A DNA stretch of 64,000 nucleotides from Kazachstania africana CBS 2517 (Eukaryota > Ascomycota > Saccharomycetes > Saccharomycetales > Saccharomycetaceae). Shown in pieces: positions 20,434 through 30,063 of this stretch. The notes under the pieces were generated by a model that was not told where the DNA came from, did no database searches, and was given only the letters and a program-made list of their open reading frames with translations. The stretch's first letter is position 1. Each line of letters begins with the position of its first letter. Location: NCBI RefSeq assembly GCF_000304475.1, contig NC_018942.1, positions 1,276,034-1,340,033 of the forward strand, written 5' to 3'. The position numbers and the translations under genes were made by a program.

Positions 20434-22839
20434 GATTTAAATGAGTGATCTATAGCAGAAGCAATACTTTTAGTCAATAAGAAAAAAAAGGAATGAATGA
20501 TAGTTAGTCTTTTTTTCTTTTCAAAACAGTAAAGAGAGGATTTCGAGTTGGTCAAGTTATTGCCTTTCTACTAGTATCTTAGTCTTTCTCTTTGATAACA
20601 AAACTTAGGTTAACAAGTTTTCAAATGTTATATATAAGGAATTCGAATATTCTCCAGTTTGGATTACACCACCAAATCACAGAAAAACAACCATCAACGT
20701 CCAAAACAAGTAAGAAGCAAATCGATATCAGTAGTTGTTTTGACTGGAAGACCTCACACTGCGTGCATTTCACAGAAAACACGACATGTTACCTGCCGAG
20801 AAATTAGCGTAGCCTCAAGATTTTCTCGAGGTGTCACGTCAAAAGTTCCCCCAGAGTGCTCGACGCAGAAAAAGCGAAAAAAAAGTTTTTTTCGTTCCTT
20901 CGAGGTAAAAAATAAATGATGAAAATTTTGCATTTTCATGAAGACAGAAGCAGTAAAGAGGCGGGATGATTTTGTCAGTATCCTACACTAGAGGTTCTGC
21001 CTAGAGAATACTGGGCCTGGTCGTGGCAAAACGCGAGAAAGGTTCCGCGGTGGTAGTCGCTCCTACGAAGAAATGGTAGTAGTTTTTGATGGGAAATGCT
21101 GTGGGCTTACATTCAATCACTACTCCAATTTGGGCAAAGTTATCATATTGCTCAGAAGGAACTCGGTTGATGAGGTCCTTTTAAACGGCAGACTGTTTGG
21201 TTGTATGAGGAGGGCCCGACGTTGTAGAAGTAGCTTTTAACTGATAAAATCACTCGCAGTAAGCCTTTTGTAGGTTTCTCTGTAGTTGCTGCACGAAAAA
21301 AATGCTAAGAAAGCATGAGAGGTTTCTAAGTTTTTCCAATTACGTACTGTCTGTCATCAAAAACCTTGCGAATCGTTTCTTTTTTATCAAATATTACGGA
21401 GTTGTAAAGGTCAACTCAGCTTTGGTCAAACTGAGATAGAACCTTCCATTGTTTGATGGAGAAAATTATATAGATCTCTTACCGAAATTGGCTAAACCAT
21501 TAAGGCCCTTTACCCCATTTGGTATAGGGAGTTAAATAGGCGTACCAATCATGTATCAGGAGAGTGCAGAAAGATTTCATATGAGCAATCAGTAGATCTT
21601 AAACTATAGGTATCTATTGTCAAGAGTGCTTCGACAATGGCAGCCAAAAACCTATATGCATGTTCTTAAATCTGTAAAACTACCACCATAAATATTCTTT
21701 CAATAAGCATACGTGTGGCCGCGTGATTTGGTGTCTGCCTGTTAAACTGTTTCTTTATTTGCTTGCGGCCGAGACAGATGAGGAGAAACCATACATACAA
21801 AAGTCATCAAACAGCTGTCAAGAAGCCGAAGAGAAGAGATATACGCTGTCGCAACTTCAGCAGCATTGACATATTCGACTTCACTCCATATTTAGCAAAT
21901 ATGGGTGTTCCTAATCAGGCGCTCCTCCAGATATTGTATTTCATTCTGAGAAACTGCATTTTCTAATCTACGCAAACGTCGATAAACACTCGAGTAAATA
22001 ACTCAGTGTAAATGCTACATAATGAGGGGAACTAACCTTCCAGTTATTCATCGTTTCAGTTTCTGCCGTATTTTCTTTTCACTGTGAGAGACTGATCTTA
22101 TCCCTGATTTATTTCGTTCAATGACAAAATTACAATGCCAAGAACCTTCTAACGCCAAGAGAATTACACAACAACTGTATAAACCTTGTTTCTCCACACT
22201 CAGTAGTTTACTATACAGAATTCCGAGAACGAAATTCTTTATTCTTGTGCATGATTTCTTTTCATGTGTAGCATTAGCAGGAACGCTAATTCATTTAAGA
22301 TAATAGTGTTAATGCAGCCTTCTCATACTAAAGTCCTTTTCGGCTTTAAAAGTACATATGAAATCGCGCGTTCATACTATGTTTATGCCATCCTAGCACT
22401 CTGTTGTCATGTCTTCATGTGCTACTGCATCTCTTACAGCCTAATCGTGCACGAACTATCGAAATCCCCAGCATTTCCTGCCAAGCCTTCTCTGATTTTA
22501 TTTCGCGCTCAACTCAGCCACTATCCATTTTTCTTCGAGATTTGTGTCGAGGCCTCCATACTTTCGAGCTTGTGTTTTTCTTGGCGTTTTGATCATATTT
22601 CTTAATTTGGTAAGATTGTTTCCAAAATGGGATATACATTTCCTTTTTCCATCTAAGAGAGATAGAAATTTTTTACTTGGCAAAGAATAGATTATGACGG
22701 CGCAGAAAAAGGCATTATGTAATTTGACAGTGTCATTTGAAGTGTACCATACTATATAAACCTCGTTGTTTTTTTGTTCAAATTTACAAGTTGTACTTAT
22801 GATTGGGTATATCTGGGACTAAAAAATAAATATCTTGTA
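20434..22839. other. 2.4 kb divergent intergenic region SCW4 / GAS1
   Basis: The longest gene-free stretch in the conserved part, placed between two divergent, presumably highly expressed wall genes. The SCW4 side has a TATATAA-type stretch near 20627. In the sister region of S. cerevisiae FKS3 lies between the SCW and GAS1 genes; no glucan-synthase-like coding remnant of useful length is visible here. Open frames of 60-110 codons occur, but they start at arbitrary codons and look like nothing known. Confidence 0.5.
22751..22760 (+). promoter_or_regulatory. TATA box of GAS1
   Basis: ACTATATAAA, about 85 bp before the chosen ATG at 22840, the usual distance for a yeast TATA box. Confidence 0.6.
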
Positions 22840-24498
22840 ATGCTATTCCAAAAGTCATTACTCACTACTGCTGCGTCAGCTCTGTTCGCCGCTAAAGCTG
22901 TCATTGCCGATGACTTACCTACAATCGAAATTGTTAACAACAAGTTTTTTTATTCCACTAACGGTTCGCAATTCTACATCAAAGGTATTGCATACCAAGC
23001 AAGCACAGTAAATTCTACTTCTGGTTCTACAATTAATGATCCTTTGGCGGATTACACAACATGTTCAAGAGATATTCCATATTTACAAGCCCTAGACACA
23101 AATGTTATTCGTGTGTACGCATTGAACACTTCCTTAGATCACACCGAATGTATGGAAGCTTTGAATGATGCTGGTATTTACGTTATTGCTGATTTATCTT
23201 CTCCATCTGAATCCATTAATAGAGATGACCCTACATGGACTTTAGAACTATTCCAACGCTACAAAGATGTTGTTGATGTTATGGCTAACTATACAAACGT
23301 TTTAGGTTTTTTTGCAGGTAACGAAGTCTCGAATGATTATGAAACAGCAGATGCCTCTGCTTTCGTAAAAGCTGCTATTAGAGACACGAAACAATACATC
23401 TCTGATCAAGGTTATAGAAGCATCCCAGTTGGTTATTCATCAAATGATGATTCAAAGACAAGAGTTGCTATGGCAGATTATTTCGATTGTGGTGATTCCT
23501 CCGACAGAGCAGATTTCTATGGTATAAATATGTATGAATGGTGCGGTAACTCAACTTATTCATCATCAGGTTATGAAGCAAGAACCAAAGAGTTTGCTAA
23601 TTTGACAATACCAGTTTTCTTCTCAGAATATGGTTGTAACGCCGTCACACCAAGACTATTTACTGAAGTTCAAGCATTATACGGTGAGAACATGACTGAT
23701 GTCTGGTCCGGTGGTATCGTCTACATGTATTTCGAAGAAACTAACAACTATGGTCTAGTTTCCATTAGTGACGATGAAGTTAAGACTCTAGATGATTACA
23801 ACAATTACTCCAAGCAAATTCATTCCATTTTTCCAACTTCCGCTTCTACTGCATCAATGACCAGCTCATCTGCTACTTTAGCTTGTCCAGCAACTAGTAA
23901 ATACTGGGAAGTTGCCACTAATTTACCACCTACCCCAGATGAAGATTTATGTGAATGTATGAATGCGGCTTCTAGTTGTGTCGTATCAAGCGATGTTGAC
24001 TCTGATGACTATTCTGATTTATTTTCATATGTTTGCGCTGAAGTCAGCTGTGATGGTATCTCTGCTAATGGTACTACTGGTGAATATGGTGCATACTCTT
24101 TCTGCTCCTCTGAACAACAATTAAATTTTGTACTAAATCTATATTATGAAGCCGAGGGTGCGGACTCCTCTGCATGTGACTGGGATGGTTCTGCCACTTT
24201 ACAAACAGCTACCACCCAAGCTGGCTGTTCGGCTGCTTTGAAAGAAATTGGTAGTATTGGTACTAAGAGTGCTTCAGACTCTGCTGTCTATACTGGCGCA
24301 AGTGGATCCGGCAGTACCACTGCAACCAAGAAAACTGGATCTAGTTCTAAATCTTCTTCAACAAGCTCTTCCAGTGCTAGTTCTACCGAATCCTCTAGTG
24401 CTGGCAGCATCAATGCGAAAGTGAATTTAGGGCAAGTTCTTTTAACATCTTTTGCTACGCTATCAGTTCTAGCTGGTGTTAGCTTCGCATTATGTTAA
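22840..24498 (+). CDS. GAS1: Gas1, GPI-anchored beta-1,3-glucanosyltransferase (GH72)
   Basis: Gas1 (YMR307W) elongates and branches beta-1,3-glucan at the plasma membrane. From ATG 22840 it has 552 residues (559 in S. cerevisiae). An in-frame TTG upstream was rejected because the ATG opens directly onto a signal peptide ([18 protein letters not shown]). The GH72 domain holds the two catalytic glutamates at about 162 (FFAGNEVSN) and 263 (FFSEYGCN), one residue off the S. cerevisiae positions. A Cys-rich CBM43/X8 module follows at about 355-470, then a Ser-rich segment and a hydrophobic C-terminus typical of a GPI signal. Its place between SCW4 and PXR1 combines the chromosome XIII and VII orders of S. 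cerevisiae. Confidence 0.95.
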   Translation: MLFQKSLLTTAASALFAAKAVIADDLPTIEIVNNKFFYSTNGSQFYIKGIAYQASTVNSTSGSTINDPLADYTTCSRDIPYLQALDTNVIRVYALNTSLDHTECMEALNDAGIYVIADLSSPSESINRDDPTWTLELFQRYKDVVDVMANYTNVLGFFAGNEVSNDYETADASAFVKAAIRDTKQYISDQGYRSIPVGYSSNDDSKTRVAMADYFDCGDSSDRADFYGINMYEWCGNSTYSSSGYEARTKEFANLTIPVFFSEYGCNAVTPRLFTEVQALYGENMTDVWSGGIVYMYFEETNNYGLVSISDDEVKTLDDYNNYSKQIHSIFPTSASTASMTSSSATLACPATSKYWEVATNLPPTPDEDLCECMNAASSCVVSSDVDSDDYSDLFSYVCAEVSCDGISANGTTGEYGAYSFCSSEQQLNFVLNLYYEAEGADSSACDWDGSATLQTATTQAGCSAALKEIGSIGTKSASDSAVYTGASGSGSTTATKKTGSSSKSSSTSSSSASSTESSSAGSINAKVNLGQVLLTSFATLSVLAGVSFALC

Positions 24499-24632
24499 AT
24501 GTAATAATATACGTATATAGAGATATATATTTCAAGGTAGGCTGTTTAATATTGGTAGAATTGTTGAAAGAAAGGTTTGAGTGACTTCTATTAAGAATAA
24601 ATGTACAAGGCTTTGCTGATATATAATTTCGA

Positions 24633-25448
24633 TTATGAATTAGTTATCATGAAAATTTCATTGAGGGCTTTTGCGTCCATGGTAGCAGCTCTTTTCTGTT
24701 TGATCCATCTGGAGCGAACCGACAATCTCGTAGTTACAGCTTCCGGCATAACGGCTGCCGTTTCACTCGCCTCTAATGACCTGGACTCCTTTTTGTGTTT
24801 CTTTTCTTTCTTGTGGTTTTTGGAGGTATGTTCACCTTTCGACTTCTTCTTCTTCTCTTTGTTGGAATCATTAGCATGTCTTGATTTCTTCGATTTATGC
24901 TTTTTGGTATCGTCTTTGTCTTCAGATTTTTTATGCTTTTTATGTTTCTTAGAATTTTCTTTATCATTCTTATCACTCCTACTTCTCTTTTTCGAAGATT
25001 TGGTATTAGAATAACTTTTTAAAGCCTTAGTTTTTGGGTCCCATGTACTGGCTAAGATATCAGCTTTCACAAAGTGAATGCCCCACCTCCCATGTAATAT
25101 TTTCTCTTTTCTTTGAATCTCTAATTCTGCATCAATTTTGCTTTCATTACCATTTAATTTACCTAGAATCCTTTGAAATACGTCTAATCCTGTTGAATCC
25201 TCCGAATCAAAGACATCATCCTTATTACGCTTCTTGATCTTAGCACCTAAACCCGTGTTATCATCTTTGATGGAAACTTTTATATGTGAAACCATGGAGT
25301 CAAAAGGTTGATGCCCCAGGCCCATACCTGGTTTCCAACCAAATTTGGTCAAATGTTTATGACCAAATCTTGAAGTGTCATTACTCCAGTTCGTATTTCT
25401 AGGGTCTAATCCAAACCTCTGTTTGGTTCTGGTGGCAGCTAACCCCAT
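24633..25448 (-). CDS. PXR1: Pxr1/Gno1, G-patch protein of rRNA processing
   Basis: Pxr1 (YGR280C) is a nucleolar G-patch cofactor of the helicase Prp43, needed for rRNA and snoRNA maturation, and has been reported to inhibit telomerase in yeast. Length 271 residues, the same as in S. cerevisiae. The N-terminus MGLAATRTKQRFGLDPRNTN leads to the G-patch at about residues 25-72 (TKFGWKPGMGLGHQ...GLGAKIKKRN). The C-terminal half carries many KK/KHKK blocks that act as nucleolar signals (KKE/D repeats). The promoter contains a PAC element and an RRPE-like tract. It converges on GAS1 with 134 bp between the stops. Confidence 0.95.
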   Translation of the reverse strand: MGLAATRTKQRFGLDPRNTNWSNDTSRFGHKHLTKFGWKPGMGLGHQPFDSMVSHIKVSIKDDNTGLGAKIKKRNKDDVFDSEDSTGLDVFQRILGKLNGNESKIDAELEIQRKEKILHGRWGIHFVKADILASTWDPKTKALKSYSNTKSSKKRSRSDKNDKENSKKHKKHKKSEDKDDTKKHKSKKSRHANDSNKEKKKKSKGEHTSKNHKKEKKHKKESRSLEASETAAVMPEAVTTRLSVRSRWIKQKRAATMDAKALNEIFMITNS

Positions 25449-25501
25449 CGATGTGTGTCTGTGTTTGCTTTACTTTGATTGCCCTATGAAGGTGAATTAC
25501 G

Positions 25502-25523
25502 CTCATCGCAAATTTTTTTTTCA
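25502..25523 (-). promoter_or_regulatory. PAC element plus RRPE-like tract in the PXR1 promoter
   Basis: CTCATCGC at 25502-25509 is an exact PAC core (GCGATGAG on the coding strand), followed at once by AAATTTTTTTTTCA, which resembles RRPE with a longer T run. It is 54 bp upstream of the PXR1 ATG, the same pair as in the DRS1 promoter. Confidence 0.65.
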
Positions 25524-25574
25524 TTACGTTAACGAAGAGGTTTTATGCAGGAAAATATTTAGATGCTCTCTAGT

Positions 25575-25597
25575 CACGTGAAATCTCTGGTCACGTG
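25575..25597. promoter_or_regulatory. Two tandem CACGTG E-boxes upstream of PXR1
   Basis: GTCACGTGAAA occurs twice, 17 bp apart (cores at 25575-25580 and 25592-25597). TCACGTGA is the Cbf1-type E-box and can also bind Pho4. The identical flanks suggest two real sites for one factor. They sit about 130-150 bp upstream of PXR1 and beyond the 3' end of the next gene. Confidence 0.55.
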
Positions 25598-25809
25598 AAA
25601 ACCCATATATTTAGAATAAAATACGCCATTACCAACCTGTATAGTTGGCACCTGTTATCATAAGAACATTTGGATACGGTATCTTTCTGCTTCATTTCCA
25701 CAGAGTTCAAAGTAAACTAGAGGAGAAGTTGAGCTTCACCTAAATATCTTGATTTTACAATATAATATAAATATTTTTATTATACACTATACCAAGTATT
25801 TTTTTCCAA

Positions 25810-28713
25810 TTATTGCCTCTCAAGTAGTCCTTGTAAACCGACATTATCTAGTTCATTCATTGAAGTAGAAATGTTCAATGATTTTATTGTTTGCGCTATA
25901 AGCCTTTCACTTAATCTATTGCGACCAATATTTAATGGATAGTCATGCTCGTCAAATGTCTCGTTAAATTGGTCTTTCATTTGATTGCCCATTCTACCCA
26001 AATTTCCAGTTGTGACACTAAAACTCAATAAATAACGAATTACAATAGGTAAAACTAACCTTGAATGCTGGTTAGAAGCTTGAGTATCATTCCTAGCAAT
26101 CTCTAAATACCTCTCAAGCAGTCTTAAAGAGCATTTTGTTCTTATAATAAATCTATTCTCCTTCAGAACAATCGATTCTCCCCTAAAGTTTCCAAAACTA
26201 TCAAAATCATCAGATAATAAAGTTTTAAATTCATCGCTACTCAACTTTATCCCCATTTCTTTGATAGTTTCCTGTAATGACTTGATATAGTTTTGTGAAC
26301 GCCATACATTGAAATTCTTAACTTCTTCTTTAACCATATTGTATAATACTTCCTTACATTGTCCACTCAAGCTGTCCTCGCTCCGTGACCATTCCATATC
26401 CACTGGGAATATTTCAGTTTGTTTAGGTGAATTCTTGCGATTCCTATTTTCAAAGTCAAACATAGTACTGACGGAGGATTGATTATTGATTTCCCTCTGT
26501 TGGAAATCGAAATGCAAAATTTTATAAGCTATATCGGAAAGGAGAGCATAAAAGTCCAACGAAAACCATTTTCCTTCATGGACAACATGCTTGACATCCG
26601 AATGGAAAAGCCCAATAGCATGATAGATATAATCATTAGCCAAGAATTCGGAATAAAGAAGATCAAAGTTCTCATTGAATTTTGGAAAAGATACCATTTT
26701 TTTCAACCATCTCGTGAGACTGCCAGTGCAGGCCTTAGCTACCTCCCTGACCCAAAGGAGAAGGGGTACATAACTACTACTCAGAGCATTCTTTTCTTTT
26801 GTCAGTAACATAATTGCATTTAAGGGAATCAAAGTCTCATACAACAGGCGTGCTATTTCCAGATCGGTACTAGAGTAGTCAAAGCTGTAATCATCAGATG
26901 TGCTTTTGAGTTGCATCGAAAAAGACAAATATCCTTTAGAATTCTCAAGAAAGTGTTTCAGATTGTGAAAAAGAACAGACAAGTTCATATCTGAGCCGTC
27001 TGCTGGCAAAGTAGGCACGCAGTTTGTAAACATGGACCGGATATTTTTTTCAAATTTTAGCTTTCTCTGCAACTCAAGTAATTTTGAGACAATGGCAGGA
27101 CAGTCGGATAACTGCAATCCTGAGTGGTTACCTGTCAGAGCCTCATCATAATCTTTTGGGGTTAAAAGGTCTTCTTTGCCAGCCTTTCTTAGTACATCAG
27201 TGATATCAGTAATTATGCTTTTTACTAATATTTCCACTTGCTTAACTACACATCCTGAGTAAGCCTTAAAATTGTTAAGGAAACCTTCATTTTGTAGTGC
27301 ATTACCTAGGTTAGCGACGTTGTACACATCATTAGTGCACAAAGATGTGACAAATCTATCCATTGATAAATCTGTAGATATTTCATTTATAGAAGAACAT
27401 ATTTTTTCGTCATGTTTTGGACCAATGTGGTCTATAAATACAGGAAATGTTGCTTTTTTGAAATCTTTGGTTAGAAGACTTATTGTAACAGAAAGAGGCT
27501 CACTTTCTTCATTCTCGGATAGTCCAGAAACTTCAATTGAAGTCCACGGCAAGTATGCTTTATTAAGCTTTTTTAAAGAAGCCTTAATCTGCCCCTCTAG
27601 ACCAGTACCTTCAAAGGATTGGAATGATAAGGGTGTTGACTGTAAGTCACCGGCATGCGACGTAAATAGGTCTTTTATGTGGCATATTATCGATTCAGAC
27701 TGTGACTTCACTAATGTGTCAGCTCTTTCTTTGCTCCAAGAGTCTGAATAAACATCAGGCATGAATTCCTGACACCACTCTTTGAAATGTTCACTTTCTA
27801 GCAAAGACAAAGGACTAGCTCCACTAGCAAGTAGCATGGAAATGAACTCGGTAAAACATTCTGAAGCTTGAGTCGATGAAGCTGTTTCTAGGTTTGGCGG
27901 TTGAGGAGTTGTTGATATTTTTCTTAGTTTTACTTTAGGAGAATACTCATCTAATGTAGCAACATCTTTTGAATCTTTTTCTTGCTCTGAAACTATACAT
28001 TTCAATGTATCATAGTCCTTTCTTGCGGGGCAGATGTGTTTTAAGACTTTTTCAGCGGAATTAGGGTCCAATTGAAGGTCATGGTACTTATTTATGTGAC
28101 TCTGACACTTTCTAGCAGCCAATTTTCTTTGTTCGGTCATGTCACGGAAGACTACTTCATAGTTACAAATTGTATGAGATATTGGATTATAAAACTGACA
28201 AACTTTTGTTAGATCATCAAGTTGAGAGAAGAACATTAGATGAGGATTTTTATTCTTTCTCTTTGACCAAATTAGGCTCAAATTTAAATTATCTTTTTCC
28301 TGATTATGAAGCAGCGTATAGTTGAAATGGTTAGATTGTTCAGCACCATCATCATCGTCATCTGTGCCTGCTAGGGATATATCGTTTGAACCATTGTTAA
28401 CTGCTTCAAGTGGGGTATGATCTTCAGATGAATACACGGAATTGGCAGTAGAAATGAGAACATTTTTCTTATTCCATATAAAAAGGGTTCCCTTTGGAAG
28501 TTCGTTAAGTAAAGTATAATGCTCAACAGGGTCTGCTAAATATAATGGGATTTTATTGGGGATATTATCTAATAATCTGATAAGGGAACATTGAAGTTCA
28601 GACTTCACGTTAATTTTCTTAGTGTGGAAATATTCGTTATCAACAACATGCGCAAATGCAACTGTTGTACCTTCGTACAAAATATCAACTTTTGTATTTG
28701 GCTGAAATGACAT
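25810..28713 (-). CDS. Probable hAT-type transposase-derived protein, 967 residues
   Basis: No S. cerevisiae gene occupies this place and I do not recognise a cellular orthologue. The protein reads like a hAT-superfamily transposase. A BED-like Cys/His cluster lies at residues 172-211 (C172, C183, C203, H206, H211). Near residues 285-345 is an ASGASPLSLLESEHFKEW segment that resembles the start of the hAT catalytic region, and near residue 884 a segment SRLVLPIVIRYLLSFSVTTG ... GRNRLSERL resembles the hAT dimerisation end (a proline-led helix, then R..L). The frame is intact, from ATG 28713. I see no terminal inverted repeats or target duplications, so it looks domesticated or immobile. hAT families (Rover, Roamer, and the Kat1 domesticate) are known in this yeast family. 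Function unknown; the alternative is a fast-evolving cellular protein. Confidence 0.45.
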   Translation of the reverse strand: MSFQPNTKVDILYEGTTVAFAHVVDNEYFHTKKINVKSELQCSLIRLLDNIPNKIPLYLADPVEHYTLLNELPKGTLFIWNKKNVLISTANSVYSSEDHTPLEAVNNGSNDISLAGTDDDDDGAEQSNHFNYTLLHNQEKDNLNLSLIWSKRKNKNPHLMFFSQLDDLTKVCQFYNPISHTICNYEVVFRDMTEQRKLAARKCQSHINKYHDLQLDPNSAEKVLKHICPARKDYDTLKCIVSEQEKDSKDVATLDEYSPKVKLRKISTTPQPPNLETASSTQASECFTEFISMLLASGASPLSLLESEHFKEWCQEFMPDVYSDSWSKERADTLVKSQSESIICHIKDLFTSHAGDLQSTPLSFQSFEGTGLEGQIKASLKKLNKAYLPWTSIEVSGLSENEESEPLSVTISLLTKDFKKATFPVFIDHIGPKHDEKICSSINEISTDLSMDRFVTSLCTNDVYNVANLGNALQNEGFLNNFKAYSGCVVKQVEILVKSIITDITDVLRKAGKEDLLTPKDYDEALTGNHSGLQLSDCPAIVSKLLELQRKLKFEKNIRSMFTNCVPTLPADGSDMNLSVLFHNLKHFLENSKGYLSFSMQLKSTSDDYSFDYSSTDLEIARLLYETLIPLNAIMLLTKEKNALSSSYVPLLLWVREVAKACTGSLTRWLKKMVSFPKFNENFDLLYSEFLANDYIYHAIGLFHSDVKHVVHEGKWFSLDFYALLSDIAYKILHFDFQQREINNQSSVSTMFDFENRNRKNSPKQTEIFPVDMEWSRSEDSLSGQCKEVLYNMVKEEVKNFNVWRSQNYIKSLQETIKEMGIKLSSDEFKTLLSDDFDSFGNFRGESIVLKENRFIIRTKCSLRLLERYLEIARNDTQASNQHSRLVLPIVIRYLLSFSVTTGNLGRMGNQMKDQFNETFDEHDYPLNIGRNRLSERLIAQTIKSLNISTSMNELDNVGLQGLLERQ

Positions 28714-30063
28714 GAGTTGGTGGTATATATTCTGTTTGCCTTCTAGCAGACTTTGAAAGAATTTATTAAGAGTGGAAAATGGTGGATTTATATAACTTCA
28801 TGTGGCATCATTTGTGCCATTTTTCTCAATTGCGCGAATAGAGAAAAATTCAAGTAGCCCGTTAAATGAAATTTTCGTGTGTCAAACTGTGTCATTTTAT
28901 CCACTGGCGCTTGCCACAGACGGAAAGACAAAATTGGATTGTTAAGAAAAAAATGTAGTGTATGTAGCAGTTCCGAATAAGTAGCAATAATAAACTACAC
29001 GATATCTTAGAGTTAAAGAGTATTCCATAGGTGTATTCGATTCTATACGTGGCGTCAAACTGGGATTTTGAAGATGTAACCGTTACTTCCAGACTGAGCC
29101 AACACGGTCACTGGTGAATTGCTCTTGTTTATCACGTGCCAAATATATTAAAACGAAACATCTACACAAGAATAATTTGGGTTCGGAATTTGAAAATTCG
29201 AGCCCCCTAATCATGTGATATAGATTGTCTCAATCGGGACTATCTTTAACCTTCACCGATCTCTTGAATAAAATCTTGGCACGAGGTATCAAACGTCACG
29301 TGCCACATAACCAGGCTTTCGTCAAAGCCGACATACCGAAAGCAGTGGGTGGAACGACCCTGTCTCACACAAGCGAGCCTCTGTTCAACTCCTCGGTCCA
29401 TGGATGGAATTCGAGCTTCTTTCTACTCTCCGACAACAATCTCTTTTCCGACGGAATGTTAGCAGCTTCCCAAACAGGAAGAGGCCTAACCTCCATGGAG
29501 AGGTTAGTTGATACCCGGCTGCTAAGATCTTTTCTTTTTTTTTTTTTCCCCTTCACCTATTTTCTTATTTTCCGTGGAAAGTTCGATTCTCCCGGCAAAA
29601 CTGCGAAGATCAATGTTTCCCCGGCGAAAAGACACACCAAGAAACAAATTTTAGGTTCCTCCTTTTATCAAATTCTTATTGATGGGAAGGCTGTAAGAAG
29701 ACTGCATCAGCATCAAGTCAGTATATGGTCAGTAGTAACGACTTATTACATGACTTGTTGGCTTAGATAGAATCCATGGTGCATCTCGGAACATAAAACA
29801 ATCCACAGATCGGTTTTTTAGACCAGCATATCTTAAAATAGTTTTTATCTCATAGTTGGTAGTCATTTCTATCAAAACAAATATATATATAAAACAAAAT
29901 ACATTCAATTGAATCCATTTGAATCTGTCAGGTGGCAAGGCAAACAGAAAATCGACTGAAAAAAGAAAAAGGTTTAATAAGGTTTATCATTCCATCTCGG
30001 TTTTTTCGTTTCTAGCATATCAAAACGAGTGTTTTTCTTTTATAAAGAGCATTATAAAGGATT
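28714..30063. other. Divergent intergenic region upstream of YOR1
   Basis: 1350 bp containing a Pdr1/Pdr3-type element (29571-29578), two further CACGTG boxes (29133-29138 and 29297-29302), and a pyrimidine tract (C/T run at about 29530-29555). Open frames here begin at non-ATG codons or are shadows and have no recognisable product. Confidence 0.5.
29571..29578 (+). promoter_or_regulatory. Pleiotropic drug response element (PDRE) of YOR1
   Basis: TCCGTGGA is an exact match to the PDRE consensus TCCGYGGA bound by Pdr1/Pdr3. It lies 486 bp upstream of the YOR1 ATG. The S. cerevisiae YOR1 promoter also carries a PDRE, so drug-induced control is probably conserved. Confidence 0.75.

Noticed and set aside
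29131..29220. Possible point centromere: ATCACGTG near 29131, TTCCGAA-like core on the minus strand near 29180, ATCACATG on the minus strand near 29213
   Set aside because: Spacing is far too short and the interval is not the 75-165 bp of very AT-rich CDEII sequence a point centromere needs; the boxes are better explained as E-boxes.
25640..29220. Search for terminal inverted repeats and target-site duplications around the transposase-like gene
   Set aside because: No convincing CAGTG-type inverted ends or 8-bp direct repeats found by eye, so it is not reported as a mobile element.
29575..29605. tRNA-like B box (AGTTCGATTCTC)
   Set aside because: No T-arm pairing and no A box upstream; it overlaps the promoter element of YOR1.
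29225..29770. 181-codon + frame upstream of YOR1
   Set aside because: Opens at a TTG, runs through a long pyrimidine tract and the drug-response element, and has no recognisable product.
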